Below are positions 26,987 to 35,375 of a stretch of DNA of 64,000 bases, one piece after another. A model generated the notes under the pieces. It searched no databases, was not told the DNA's origin, and saw only the letters and a list, made by a program, of their open reading frames with translations. Within the stretch, counting starts at the first letter, position 1; each line of letters starts with the position of its first letter. Both the position numbers and the translations under genes were made by a program. The stretch covers positions 62,001 through 126,000 of the forward strand of contig CAYGSJ010000005.1 in NCBI GenBank assembly GCA_964352665.1. The letters are read 5' to 3'. Source of the stretch: UBA1672 sp964352665. Its GTDB lineage: Bacteria; Pseudomonadota; Alphaproteobacteria; Micavibrionales; Micavibrionaceae.

Positions 26987-27432
26987 CTGAAATTCGTTTT
27001 TACCATCTGCAAAATAGACCACAACATCATGTCTTGCCTTTGATCTTGTCCAAGGCTTTGGAGAAGGGACATCGCATCCTTGTGAAAATGCCGGATGAAA
27101 GAACGCTGAAGGATATGAATGATCATCTCTGGACGTTTCACCCCGACAGCTTCTTGCCCCATGGCGCGGCAAATGACGACCATACAGAGCGCCAGCCAAT
27201 CTTGCTAACAACGACGGATGAAAATCTGAACGATGCTGATCTGCTCATCATTTGTCAGGGCGCGCAATCGGATAAGCATGGCGATTTCAAGTTATGCTGT
27301 GAAATGCTTGATGGTCAGGATAAAGAGGCAATAGCCGCTGCTCGCGAACGCTGGAAAGTGTATAAAGAACAGAAATTCGATGTAACATACTGGCAACAAA
27401 ACGAAGCCGGTGGCTGGGAAAATAAAGCCTGA
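26983..27432 (+). CDS. holC: DNA polymerase III subunit chi
   Basis: HolC links the clamp loader to single-strand binding protein. The 149-residue protein has the family N-terminus (I-R-F-Y-H-L then L-P-L-I-L-S-K-A-L-E-K-G-H-R-I-L-V), W-T-F-H-P-D-S-F-L-P-H-G and the closing W-K-V-Y-K-E-Q-x-F-D-V-T-Y-W-Q-Q. It is translationally coupled to the upstream radical SAM gene by an ATGA overlap and is the last gene of the pepA unit, convergent with the cytochrome gene. Confidence 0.92.
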   Translation: MTEIRFYHLQNRPQHHVLPLILSKALEKGHRILVKMPDERTLKDMNDHLWTFHPDSFLPHGAANDDHTERQPILLTTTDENLNDADLLIICQGAQSDKHGDFKLCCEMLDGQDKEAIAAARERWKVYKEQKFDVTYWQQNEAGGWENKA

Positions 27433-27441
27433 TATCAAGCA

Positions 27442-28098
27442 TTAATGCGCAGGAGCATCTTCTTCATGTGTTGTTTCTTCCGGCGCTTCCGCTCCGTGCT
27501 CTTCCGGTGTTACTGGCGCAAAGGCTGCCATTTCCGCGTCAATTTCTGCTTGTGACGGCAACGGGGCAGGCGAATCTGATTGTTGTCTCAGCCATGCAAT
27601 CACAGCGGCACGATCTTCGGGCTTTTTAATACCAACAAAATTCATTTTTGTGCCCGGTGCATATTGTTTGGGCTTTGCAATGAATTTGTTTAAAGAGTCA
27701 TAATCCCATTTTCCTTCAAGTGACTTCAAAGCATCCGAATAGGCAAAGCCGCTTGTCTCGCATTTTAATTTTTGTACAATATTCCAGAGATTCGGGCCTT
27801 GTTTAACGGGGCCGCCTTTTTCGAAAGAGTGGCAGGCAACGCAGGTCTTTGAAACTTTAGCGCCACGCTCTATATCGGCTTGTGCGAGCAATCCCAAAAT
27901 CGGCTCGGGTATTTGAGGGCCACTTTGTGCCCCATGCCCACCGCCATGTCCGTCAAGCTCTGCCCCCTCGATTTCAATGGCATCTTTGTCCAGATCTTCG
28001 ACAAAAACTGCTTTATTGGCTATAAAACCGGAAAGCATAATGACAAGTGCAACAGACAAAATGGCTGCAAATATTTTATTGAGTTCAAAACTGGACAT
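27442..28098 (-). CDS. Membrane-anchored class I cytochrome c (CycM-like)
   Basis: An uncleaved N-terminal anchor (about residues 8-30) is followed by an acidic, His/Gly-rich linker and a mono-haem domain with C-V-A-C-H at residues 86-90, and a later Y-A-P-G-T-K-M-N-F that supplies the methionine ligand. This layout is that of membrane-bound cytochrome c that passes electrons to terminal oxidases in alphaproteobacteria. A C-terminal extension after the haem domain is rich in Glu, Ala and His and is disordered-looking. It is transcribed alone. Confidence 0.88.
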   Translation of the reverse strand: MSSFELNKIFAAILSVALVIMLSGFIANKAVFVEDLDKDAIEIEGAELDGHGGGHGAQSGPQIPEPILGLLAQADIERGAKVSKTCVACHSFEKGGPVKQGPNLWNIVQKLKCETSGFAYSDALKSLEGKWDYDSLNKFIAKPKQYAPGTKMNFVGIKKPEDRAAVIAWLRQQSDSPAPLPSQAEIDAEMAAFAPVTPEEHGAEAPEETTHEEDAPAH

Positions 28099-28321
28099 AG
28101 ATGAATTTACCCATCTTCATTAATGTTAGTGTATGCGCTGTAAAAGCTAAAAAGACTGTAACTTGGTGCCAAAAAACAACAATTCAGATTGAAAAGTCAT
28201 AATATCGACAACAAACTACCATAGTTTTCGTCCTTTTGTCGACATAGATATACAGTTTGCGTATAGTCATTCAACCAAAAAATACAAAATATTATAATTG
28301 CAGAGGTTTGAAGAGGACATG

Positions 28322-29191
28322 ATGACAAAACAATATAAATCAATTGCTTTTCAAGGGGCGCATGGTGCGTACTCAGATATGGCATGCCGTTCGGTCTTTC
28401 AGGGGTTGGAAACATTACCATGTGATTCTTTTGATGATGCATTCAAGGCAGTGCAGGATGGTCAAACCGATCTGGCCATGATTCCCGTGGATAATACGAT
28501 TGCAGGGCGCGTGGCTGACGTTCACCACCTGATGCCAAAGGGCAACCTCTATATTATCGGTGAGCATTTCCAGCCGATCAACCATATGCTTTTAGGTGTG
28601 CCCGGTACAAAATTGGAGGATATTAAATATGTGCATAGCCACGTTCACGCAATTCCCCAATGCCGTGAATTTCTGAAAAAACTGAATGTTAAGGCACATG
28701 TTCATGCGGATACGGCAGGTGCCGCCAGCGAAATTTCTGTGAAAAAGGATAAACAGCACGCTGCGATCGCCTCTGCTCTGGCAGCTGAAATATATGGTCT
28801 GGATATCATTGAAAGCGAGATAGAAGATCAAAAGCACAACACAACGCGGTTTTTGATTCTCTCGCCCGAGCCGCAATACCCTTCATTGGATGATGATGAT
28901 GTCCTGACCAGCTTGTTATTCGAAGTGCGCAATATTCCCGCTTCTTTGTATAAGGCGTTGGGAGGGTTTGCGACAAACAGTCTCAGCCTGACAAAGTTGG
29001 AATCCTATGTGGATGAAAATTTTCAGGCGGCGCGCTTCTTCTGTGACGTAGAGGGGCATCCGGAAAGTCCGCCTTTTCAAAATGCATTGGACGAATTAGG
29101 ATTTTTTGCAAAAAATGTAAAGGTTCTAGGAGCTTATAAGGCGCATGCAACGCGCCAAACTCATAAGAAAAGAACACAGGAAGCGGCCTGA
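28322..29191 (+). CDS. pheA: Prephenate dehydratase
   Basis: Converts prephenate to phenylpyruvate in phenylalanine synthesis. The start at ATG 28322 is preferred to the upstream TTG and the ATG directly before it because AAGAGG lies five bases upstream. The catalytic domain opens with I-A-F-Q-G-x-x-G-A-Y-S and includes I-P-V-D-N-T-I-A-G-R-V and T-T-R-F-L-I-L (catalytic Thr); an ACT regulatory domain follows with N-I-P-A-S-L-Y-K-A-L-G-G-F and L-T-K-L-E-S. There is no chorismate mutase domain, so it is the monofunctional form. Confidence 0.95.
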   Translation: MTKQYKSIAFQGAHGAYSDMACRSVFQGLETLPCDSFDDAFKAVQDGQTDLAMIPVDNTIAGRVADVHHLMPKGNLYIIGEHFQPINHMLLGVPGTKLEDIKYVHSHVHAIPQCREFLKKLNVKAHVHADTAGAASEISVKKDKQHAAIASALAAEIYGLDIIESEIEDQKHNTTRFLILSPEPQYPSLDDDDVLTSLLFEVRNIPASLYKALGGFATNSLSLTKLESYVDENFQAARFFCDVEGHPESPPFQNALDELGFFAKNVKVLGAYKAHATRQTHKKRTQEAA

Positions 29192-29302
29192 ATTCATGCC
29201 AAATTCCTGTAATTTTAAATAAAGCCTTGCATGGGTTAATGAAATTCATGTTAATGTTAGGGCAAAATGAGATCGCTTAAATAACGTTAGAAGGAATACT
29301 CG

Positions 29303-29641
29303 ATGCCAACACATGCAGAACTCGCCAGCAAACTTCTTGTTGATGCTGCAACGTTTTTCAAAACACTTGCCGAGCAAAATGAAGACCTAAGCGAGCAAAT
29401 GACAGAGAATGCAACAGTATTTGAACAAATGGGTTCATTGATTGCACATGATCCGGAGGGTGCTCTTGAAGGATCGTCCCACGCTGAATTAACGGGTCGG
29501 CTATTGAAAGATGCCGCAGGGTTTTTTAGAACTTTGGCCGATCAAAACGAGCCGATCAGAGAGCAAATGTACGAAAACGCAAATGTTTACGAACAAATTG
29601 GCGATTTGGTTTCTCAAGATCCGCTAGGTATTCTTGATTAA
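29303..29641 (+). CDS. Small protein made of two tandem copies of a 52-residue helical unit
   Basis: The 112-residue protein is an internal duplication: residues 4-55 (H-A-E-L-x-x-x-L-L-x-D-A-A-x-F-F-x-T-L-A-x-Q-N-E) and 60-111 repeat with a 56-residue period, sharing Q-N-E, E-Q-M, E-N-A, V-[FY]-E-Q and H/Q-D-P. It is acidic, lacks signal peptide and membrane spans, and should form a helical bundle. I do not recognise the family. It starts after AGAAGGAATACTCG with ATG 29303 and shares its stop region with the convergent gene: the sequence TTAA contains both stop codons. Confidence 0.8.
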   Translation: MPTHAELASKLLVDAATFFKTLAEQNEDLSEQMTENATVFEQMGSLIAHDPEGALEGSSHAELTGRLLKDAAGFFRTLADQNEPIREQMYENANVYEQIGDLVSQDPLGILD

Positions 29642-29979
29642 CTGTTTTTGTTACTTGTGTAAAAAGACAGCGATTGCACAACATTAAGCCAGAAATTATC
29701 GCGTGGCTCGTAGGTGCGGAATGTTTTTCCAACTACTTTTTTTCTGCTCTTGCAAAAAAAGCGTTTCTGGATTTCCACTCTTTCATACTTTCTTCTGTAA
29801 TTCAGAAGTTTCGCATGACGAATCGCGCGCTTCATATTCCGTGTGCCGCTAACCTTTTCCCATTTGGGTGTTAAGGAATTGCGGTCGCTTTTAGAATAGG
29901 TATAAACAGAGTAATGAGGCGCATTTTTATCATCCACCCGAAGGTGCGTGTGTGTGTAGGGCATATTAAAATCATCCAT
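29638..29979 (-). CDS. Basic 113-residue protein of unknown function
   Basis: The product is rich in Lys, Arg and aromatic residues (for example R-A-I-R-H-A-K-L-L-N-Y-R-R-K-Y) and has no signal peptide or membrane span, which would suit nucleic-acid or ribosome binding, but no domain is recognised. ATG 29979 is the first start. The 3' end overlaps the end of the duplicated-repeat gene by four bases. It is convincing mainly by its open length and lack of a better frame. Confidence 0.6.
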   Translation of the reverse strand: MDDFNMPYTHTHLRVDDKNAPHYSVYTYSKSDRNSLTPKWEKVSGTRNMKRAIRHAKLLNYRRKYERVEIQKRFFCKSRKKVVGKTFRTYEPRDNFWLNVVQSLSFYTSNKNS

Positions 29980-30026
29980 AAATGAAGAATCACGAAAAAT
30001 CTGTCGCTACGATAGCGCGTCAAAAG

Positions 30027-30042
30027 TTAACGAAGTCTTAAC
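30027..30042 (+). promoter_or_regulatory. CtrA binding-site match upstream of ftsK
   Basis: TTAA-CGAAGTC-TTAAC is an exact match to the full CtrA consensus TTAA-N7-TTAAC of alphaproteobacterial cell-cycle control. It lies about 145 bases upstream of the ftsK ATG, in the intergenic region between the basic small-protein gene and ftsK. A site here fits regulation of a division gene, or of the divergent gene at 29979. Confidence 0.6.
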
Positions 30043-30187
30043 AAAAAAATAAATCCGCAAGTTTTAAAGTCTTTTTTTGGGGATGTATTGAGTTTACCGT
30101 AACAAACAGTCTATAATACAACTGTATCTTTGGCATAATCCTTGCCCGACAATCATGATAGAATATCAGTAAATAATAGGACTATAC

Positions 30188-32731
30188 ATGGCGCGGTCAC
30201 GCAAAATTAAACGGTCACGCAAAAAGAAAAAGTCTTCTTTTTTGCCCGACTCCATACAGGCTTTCATTGCCCGCCGTTTGGTGGATAGTGTTTCATTGGT
30301 TGTTTTTGTTTTTGGCGCCTTTATTGCCGCGTCATTATTGTCTTATAACAAGGCTGATCCCTCGTGGAATACAGCGCCCAATTTAGACGACCAGATCATC
30401 CATAATCTGGGAGGGCTGCCGGGGGCATGGTTATCCGATATTTTGCTCCAGACTTTAGGCGGCGGTGCTTTTGTTCTTGCTTTGTGTTTTTTGTTTTGGG
30501 GGTTTAGACTTTATCAAAGGCAATCCATCCGCCCGATTACATTAAGGCTGGCCTCTATTCTTGTATCCTCGGTGATGGCATCTGTGGCCTTGGCGCATGT
30601 GCCTGCGGGGAATTGGTCTGTTCACCCTTATCTCGGCAGCAGTGCCGGCGTTCTCATTCATAATCAGATTAATGCACTGACACATGGTTTTGAATTTTCT
30701 TATCTTCCTGTCACGATTGCGGGTGTTTTCTCTGTTCTGGCGCTGGCGTCGTTTTTATATGGTGCGGCCTTTACGGGCTATGAAATTGCTTCGATGTGGT
30801 TTCGGGTCAAGATCGCCGCTTATTCTGTTGCGGGCTTTTTTGTTTCTCTTGGGCACGGATTTTATAACTGGGTGATGCACTACAATGATCCGGAATATGA
30901 GGCCGAGCCTATAAGACTTGGTATCATTGATAAGATCATGGAAATCCGTGAGGCGCGCGCGCTTGCAAGAGCAGAAGCCGAGGAAGAGGAAGAAGAGGAG
31001 GAGGAAGAAGAAGAATACGAAGAAGAGGAAGAAGAATACGAGGAAGGGGAATACGAGGAAGAGGAAGAAGAGGAAGAAGAGGAAGAACCTGTCCTAAGGG
31101 CTAGAAAACCAAAGGTTTCTATTCCGGTTGTTAAACCTCAGGCAGCAGATGCCAAACCCGTTAAAATAAGAGATAACTCACAACAGCGATTCGCACTGTC
31201 CGATGTTGACGGTGAATGGGAATTACCGCCACTGTCACTGATTCAGGACGTGCCCGAAGAGGAAATAGAAACCAATTTGAACGAGGATGCGCTGCGCCGT
31301 AATGCCGAACTTCTACGCAGTGTTCTGGCCGACTTTAATATCAGTGGAGATATCGTCAGTATCCATCCGGGCCCTGTTGTGACACTTTACGAATTCGAAC
31401 CGGCCCCCGGAACCAAAACATCGCGCGTGATTTCTTTAAGTGATGATATCGCACGTTCTATGTCTGCTGTTTCTGTGCGCTGTGCCGTTGTGCCGGGCCG
31501 CAACGTGATCGGTATTGAATTGCCGAACAAAACGCGCCAGACCGTCTATATGAAGGAAATGTTGTCATCGCGCATGTATGAAAAGACGGCGGCCAAACTT
31601 CCATTGATTCTCGGTAAGGATATCGGCGGCAAGCCTATACTTGCTGATCTTGCGAAAATGCCGCACTTGCTTGTGGCCGGTACAACCGGATCGGGTAAGT
31701 CGGTTGCGGTGAATACGATGATTATGTCGTTGCTCTTCCGTTTATCGCCAGAGCAGTGCCGCTTCATCATGATCGATCCGAAAATGCTGGAACTCTCTGT
31801 TTATGATGATATTCCCCATCTGCTTACTCCCGTGGTGACCGAGCCGGGCAAGGCTGTGGTCTCGTTGAAATGGGCGGTGCGCGAGATGGAAGACCGCTAT
31901 CGTAACATGTCAAAGCTCGGTGTGCGTAATATTGAGGGCTATAACCAGCGTATGCGTGAGGCGCTCAAAAATGATGAGAAGATCATGCACAAGGTACAAA
32001 CCGGTTTCGATCCGGATACAGGCAAGCCAACTTTTGAAGATCAGGAAATGCATCTGGCAGAGTTGCCCTTTATTGTGGTTATTGTTGATGAGTTTGCCGA
32101 TCTGATGCTGGTCGCGGGAAAAGATGTTGAAAACGCGATTCAACGTCTGGCGCAAATGGCGCGTGCCGCCGGTATACACCTGATCATGGCAACACAAAGG
32201 CCATCCGTTGATGTCATTACCGGTGTGGTCAAAGCAAACTTTCCAACCCGAATCAGTTTTCAGGTTACCTCTAAAATCGACAGCCGTACTATCCTTGGCG
32301 ATGGCGGGGCGGAACAATTGCTCGGTATGGGGGATATGCTTTATATGGCACCTGGTGGTCGCATAACCCGGGTACACGGACCATTCGTAAGTGACAGCGA
32401 TGTTGAAAAAACAGCTGACTATCTGCGTGAACAAGGTGCACCGAGCTATATCGATGATGTCACCAGCGAAGAAGGTGATTTCGGCAGCGAGGTCCTGAAT
32501 GCCATGTTTGGTGGTGGTGGATCAGACAGTGTGGACGAACTATATGACCAAGCTGTAGCGGTCATTGCCCGTGAAGGCAAAGTCTCCACCAGCTTTATCC
32601 AGCGTCACCTGCAAATCGGATATAACCGCGCGGCGCGTATTGTCGAGGAAATGGAACGGCAAGGTGTGATCTCTCCGGCCAGTTCAACCGGTAAACGCCA
32701 GATTCTGATTAACGACCATAGCGGCGTTTAA
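30188..32731 (+). CDS. ftsK: DNA translocase FtsK
   Basis: FtsK couples septation to chromosome dimer resolution by pumping DNA at the division site. The 847-residue protein has a basic N-terminus, about four membrane spans within residues 30-195, an extreme Glu-rich linker (about 264-300), the alpha/beta motor with Walker A G-T-T-G-S-G-K-S and Walker B I-V-V-I-V-D-E-F-A-D-L-M, and a C-terminal winged-helix gamma domain (V-S-T-S-F-I-Q-R-H-L-Q-I-G-Y-N-R-A) that reads KOPS. Size and layout are normal for the shorter FtsK/SpoIIIE type. lolA follows after 106 bases. Confidence 0.97.
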   Translation: MARSRKIKRSRKKKKSSFLPDSIQAFIARRLVDSVSLVVFVFGAFIAASLLSYNKADPSWNTAPNLDDQIIHNLGGLPGAWLSDILLQTLGGGAFVLALCFLFWGFRLYQRQSIRPITLRLASILVSSVMASVALAHVPAGNWSVHPYLGSSAGVLIHNQINALTHGFEFSYLPVTIAGVFSVLALASFLYGAAFTGYEIASMWFRVKIAAYSVAGFFVSLGHGFYNWVMHYNDPEYEAEPIRLGIIDKIMEIREARALARAEAEEEEEEEEEEEEYEEEEEEYEEGEYEEEEEEEEEEEPVLRARKPKVSIPVVKPQAADAKPVKIRDNSQQRFALSDVDGEWELPPLSLIQDVPEEEIETNLNEDALRRNAELLRSVLADFNISGDIVSIHPGPVVTLYEFEPAPGTKTSRVISLSDDIARSMSAVSVRCAVVPGRNVIGIELPNKTRQTVYMKEMLSSRMYEKTAAKLPLILGKDIGGKPILADLAKMPHLLVAGTTGSGKSVAVNTMIMSLLFRLSPEQCRFIMIDPKMLELSVYDDIPHLLTPVVTEPGKAVVSLKWAVREMEDRYRNMSKLGVRNIEGYNQRMREALKNDEKIMHKVQTGFDPDTGKPTFEDQEMHLAELPFIVVIVDEFADLMLVAGKDVENAIQRLAQMARAAGIHLIMATQRPSVDVITGVVKANFPTRISFQVTSKIDSRTILGDGGAEQLLGMGDMLYMAPGGRITRVHGPFVSDSDVEKTADYLREQGAPSYIDDVTSEEGDFGSEVLNAMFGGGGSDSVDELYDQAVAVIAREGKVSTSFIQRHLQIGYNRAARIVEEMERQGVISPASSTGKRQILINDHSGV
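30976..31088 (+). repeat. Purine-only GAA/GAG repeat tract encoding poly-glutamate
   Basis: More than 100 bases are almost purely GAA, GAG and occasional TAC codons within ftsK and encode a run of Glu broken by Tyr and Gly. It forms the linker between the membrane domain and the motor. Such tracts are prone to slippage and length variation between strains. Confidence 0.8.
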
Positions 32732-32742
32732 TAAAAAGGTTT

Positions 32743-32786
32743 TCCGCAATATAAACGTATCACCCTGTATGGTAACGCTTTGCGGA
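32743..32786. repeat. Inverted repeat between ftsK and lolA
   Basis: TCCGCAA (32743-32749) pairs with TTGCGGA (32780-32786) across a 30-base loop. There is no T-tract. It may weaken read-through or stabilise the ftsK transcript end; significance is uncertain. Confidence 0.3.
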
Positions 32787-32837
32787 TCTGCGCGAAGTTG
32801 TTAAGGTAAAACCTGATTTTTGAAGGCGTAACATTTC

Positions 32838-33473
32838 ATGAAATATATTATTCATTCCCTTTACATTGTGTTGCTGGTTTTTATCGCATCTCCCGTGATT
32901 GCGAATGACGACGTAAAAGAGGCCGATGCCCAGCAAATCGAGCAGGCCGAAAAATATTTACAGGATATGAAAACGGCACAGGCCAGATTTGTGCAGACCA
33001 CACATGACGGTACACAACTGGTCGGCACATTTTATCTTAACCGTCCGGGAAAACTACGCTTTGAATATGATCCGCCGGTTGAAAATTTTGTGGTTGCCGA
33101 TGGCGCCTTTATTTATTTTTATGATGCGGAATTGCAAGAGCAAACCAACGCGCCTATTCAATCCACACTGGCAAATTTCTTTTTGCGCAAAAATTTTTCG
33201 CTCTCTGATGATTTAACGGTGAAGGATGCTTTTGTGGCGGGAGGGTTGCTTCAGATCAAAGTCGTACAGGCAGAAGACCCTGACGCCGGATCAATCACCT
33301 TTGCCTTTTCGGAAAAGCCATTCGAGCTTAAAAAATGGCGCGTAGTGGATCAACAGGGCATGATTACGGAAGTCGAGCTGTTCTATCTTAAAAGCGGAAT
33401 GAAACACGATTCGGATTTATTTGTTTATCTAGATCCAAACAAGTTAGACGGGAAACCATCGTATAATGACTGA
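32838..33473 (+). CDS. lolA: Outer-membrane lipoprotein carrier protein LolA
   Basis: LolA ferries lipoproteins through the periplasm from LolCDE to the outer membrane. The 211-residue product has a signal peptide (about 1-22) and the LolA core: Y-L-Q-D-M-K-T-A-Q-A-R-F-V-Q-T, G-T-F-Y-L-N-R-P-G-K-L-R-F-E-Y and V-A-D-G-A-F-I-Y-F-Y-D. The ftsK-lolA order is common in proteobacteria. Its last codons overlap the recR start by eight bases. Confidence 0.92.
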   Translation: MKYIIHSLYIVLLVFIASPVIANDDVKEADAQQIEQAEKYLQDMKTAQARFVQTTHDGTQLVGTFYLNRPGKLRFEYDPPVENFVVADGAFIYFYDAELQEQTNAPIQSTLANFFLRKNFSLSDDLTVKDAFVAGGLLQIKVVQAEDPDAGSITFAFSEKPFELKKWRVVDQQGMITEVELFYLKSGMKHDSDLFVYLDPNKLDGKPSYND

Positions 33474-34059
33474 AGGCCCGCTGGATAATCTGATACGTCT
33501 TTTGTCCGGCCTGCCTGGTCTTGGTAACCGCTCGGCGCGGCGCATTGCCCTGCAGCTTTTATCCAAACGTTCAACCTTAATGATGCCCTTGGCGCACGCC
33601 TTGGCCGATGCGGCCGAAAATGTCAAAAGCTGTTCAACATGCGGTAATCTGGATATGGCCGATCCCTGTGGAATCTGTAGAAGCCCCAAAAGGGATGAAA
33701 GCCAGATTTGTGTCGTCGCGCAGGTCAGTGATGTCTGGGCGATTGAGCGCACAGGTTCCTATAGAGGCCTGTATCATGTGCTGGGTGGCTTACTTTCCGC
33801 GCTTGACGGTATCGGGCCGGAAGATTTGCGCATAGACCATCTTGTTCAACGTGTGAAAGTTTCCGAAGGCAAGGTCGAGGAGGTGATTCTAGGGCTCAGT
33901 GCCACTGTCGACGGGCAATCAACGGCCCATTATATTTCCGATCACTTGATCCCGCTGGGCGTAAAAGTTTCGCATCTTGCCCATGGCGTCCCCGTAGGAG
34001 GAGAGCTGGATTACCTCGATGACGGGACAATCACGACAGCCCTCCGCTCCAGAGCATAA
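33466..34059 (+). CDS. recR: Recombination mediator protein RecR
   Basis: RecR works with RecF/RecO to load RecA at gaps. The 197-residue length is standard. An N-terminal helix-hairpin-helix (L-S-G-L-P-G-L-G-N-R-S-A-R-R) is followed by a four-cysteine zinc finger (C-S-T-C-G ... C-G-I-C) and a Toprim domain (I-C-V-V-A-Q ... G-L-Y-H-V-L-G-G). ATG 33466 lies inside the end of lolA, implying coupled translation. Confidence 0.96.
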   Translation: MTEGPLDNLIRLLSGLPGLGNRSARRIALQLLSKRSTLMMPLAHALADAAENVKSCSTCGNLDMADPCGICRSPKRDESQICVVAQVSDVWAIERTGSYRGLYHVLGGLLSALDGIGPEDLRIDHLVQRVKVSEGKVEEVILGLSATVDGQSTAHYISDHLIPLGVKVSHLAHGVPVGGELDYLDDGTITTALRSRA

Positions 34060-34061
34060 AT

Positions 34062-34397
34062 TTATTCCTTTTCAGAAATATATAAAGTGCCGGAAGTATC
34101 TGCCTGAAGTACGGCAATATGCGTATAATGCGCGCCGGTATCACCACCGATACAAACATCATAGTAAAGGCCTGCCGGCAGAAAGTGATCGGTTGCGCTC
34201 GCTGTAACCGAAGAATCACCAAAGGCAAGATAGGTCGGCACATCTGCATAGAGGCTGACAATCTGTGTATCGGCGGCAAAGCCTGAGCTGTTACGGGCAG
34301 AAGCTGCACCAATTGCAATCGTGTGCGCGCCGGATGGTTTCATACGCAGCGCGGGAATAGGATTATCGTTTAAATCCTGTGGTAGTAAAGTGGTCAT
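34062..34397 (-). CDS. Small protein of unknown function, resembling phage-associated structural proteins
   Basis: The 111-residue product from ATG 34397 has AAGGAG with good spacing upstream, so this start is preferred to an in-frame ATG at 34439 that would lie across the terminator hairpin. The sequence (L-L-P-Q-D-L-N-D-N-P-I-P-A-L start, then beta-rich V-S-L-Y-A-D-V-P-T-Y-L-A-F-G-D and L-P-A-G-L-Y-Y-D) resembles, by impression only, small proteins found next to phage-like structural genes in alphaproteobacteria. No other phage genes are nearby. It is convergent with recR (2 bases apart). Confidence 0.65.
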   Translation of the reverse strand: MTTLLPQDLNDNPIPALRMKPSGAHTIAIGAASARNSSGFAADTQIVSLYADVPTYLAFGDSSVTASATDHFLPAGLYYDVCIGGDTGAHYTHIAVLQADTSGTLYISEKE

Positions 34398-34410
34398 TTC
34401 TTTCTCCTTA

Positions 34411-34437
34411 AAAACAAAAAAGCCCGCAAATGCGGGC
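34411..34437 (-). terminator. Intrinsic terminator at the end of the EPS operon
   Basis: On the minus strand GCCCGC-ATTT-GCGGGC is followed by TTTTTTGTTTTT. It closes the minus-strand operon whose last gene ends at 34512. The next gene's ribosome binding site begins only a few bases beyond, so that gene (ATG 34397) would be expressed by read-through or from a promoter not visible to me. Confidence 0.85.
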
Positions 34438-34511
34438 ATGAAAATAAACGTATTTCGGGTGTTTTGCGTTATAATAGGATTATTTTCTTATATAGTCAAG
34501 GAATATTTGGA

Positions 34512-35375
34512 TTATTCGCATTGATACAGGGCATAACGCCTGTAACTTTGGCAATATGATTTCATCCAGAACACTGAAAACAGGCTCCATCCCGATATCC
34601 AGAAGGCCACCATTTCTGTTCCCGGTGTAAATGTTAATCCGCACAGAATCAGCAAGCTTAAAACACATAGTCCCATTAACGCATTCATTCTGTACTGCCC
34701 GCCATAAAAACAGGAATGCACCAGAATAACGACGCTGTACCCGATAAGTGCAGCCAGTAAAGGCAGGGCACTATTATCATAGTAATAGGTAAAGCTACGA
34801 AGAAACGTATCTGTGTAATCGAAAGAAAATCCATTCGAAACCTTATACAAGGCCAGCATGAAAAGGCCGCAAAAAACGCCAATCAATAGAGTGGAGGCTG
34901 ACTTGCTATTCGAATAGGTCTGCCCGCACCAGAATGCGGCACCGATCATGAAGAAAACACAAATATTTTGCAGCAGCATATCCAGAGTATAAGCGTAATA
35001 GAGGGAATACAGATGATAGCAGACATAAACAAGAGCAAGTACAAACCAAAGCATAGTGCGCTCATGCATGGCGTTCATATCGAAAATACCGCGCTTGAGG
35101 TTGGCAGTCGCATTCATTTTCTGTTTTAAATCATGGGCAAGAGCCGAGGCATTATGATTCTTTGACGGGCTATTCACCTGCATGAAAGGAATGAAATACG
35201 CGCCGATTTCATAGAAAGATAATACCCGTACCAAAATAAACAGGCTCCACAAAATAGAAAGGGCGCCCACATCCCGCGGCGTAATATCTGCAAACAGAAA
35301 TGCCGACACACTGGCTATAACCAACGCGATATAAATAAATAATCCCGGGTGTTTAGACTTATAATAAGAAATCAC
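34512..35375 (-). CDS. Polytopic membrane protein of unknown function in the EPS operon
   Basis: The 287-residue protein has about eight hydrophobic spans (first at about 13-30, last near the C-terminus) and few charged residues. I do not recognise a family; an O-antigen ligase- or polymerase-like role is conceivable from the neighbours only. GTG 35375 overlaps the stop of the preceding small gene by four bases (GTGA), so the two are translationally coupled. Last gene of the operon before the terminator. Confidence 0.75.
   Translation of the reverse strand: MISYYKSKHPGLFIYIALVIASVSAFLFADITPRDVGALSILWSLFILVRVLSFYEIGAYFIPFMQVNSPSKNHNASALAHDLKQKMNATANLKRGIFDMNAMHERTMLWFVLALVYVCYHLYSLYYAYTLDMLLQNICVFFMIGAAFWCGQTYSNSKSASTLLIGVFCGLFMLALYKVSNGFSFDYTDTFLRSFTYYYDNSALPLLAALIGYSVVILVHSCFYGGQYRMNALMGLCVLSLLILCGLTFTPGTEMVAFWISGWSLFSVFWMKSYCQSYRRYALYQCE

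Noticed and set aside
34062..34397. Prophage or gene-transfer-agent remnant
   Set aside because: Only one small protein has a phage-like look; no capsid, terminase, integrase or attachment site is present.
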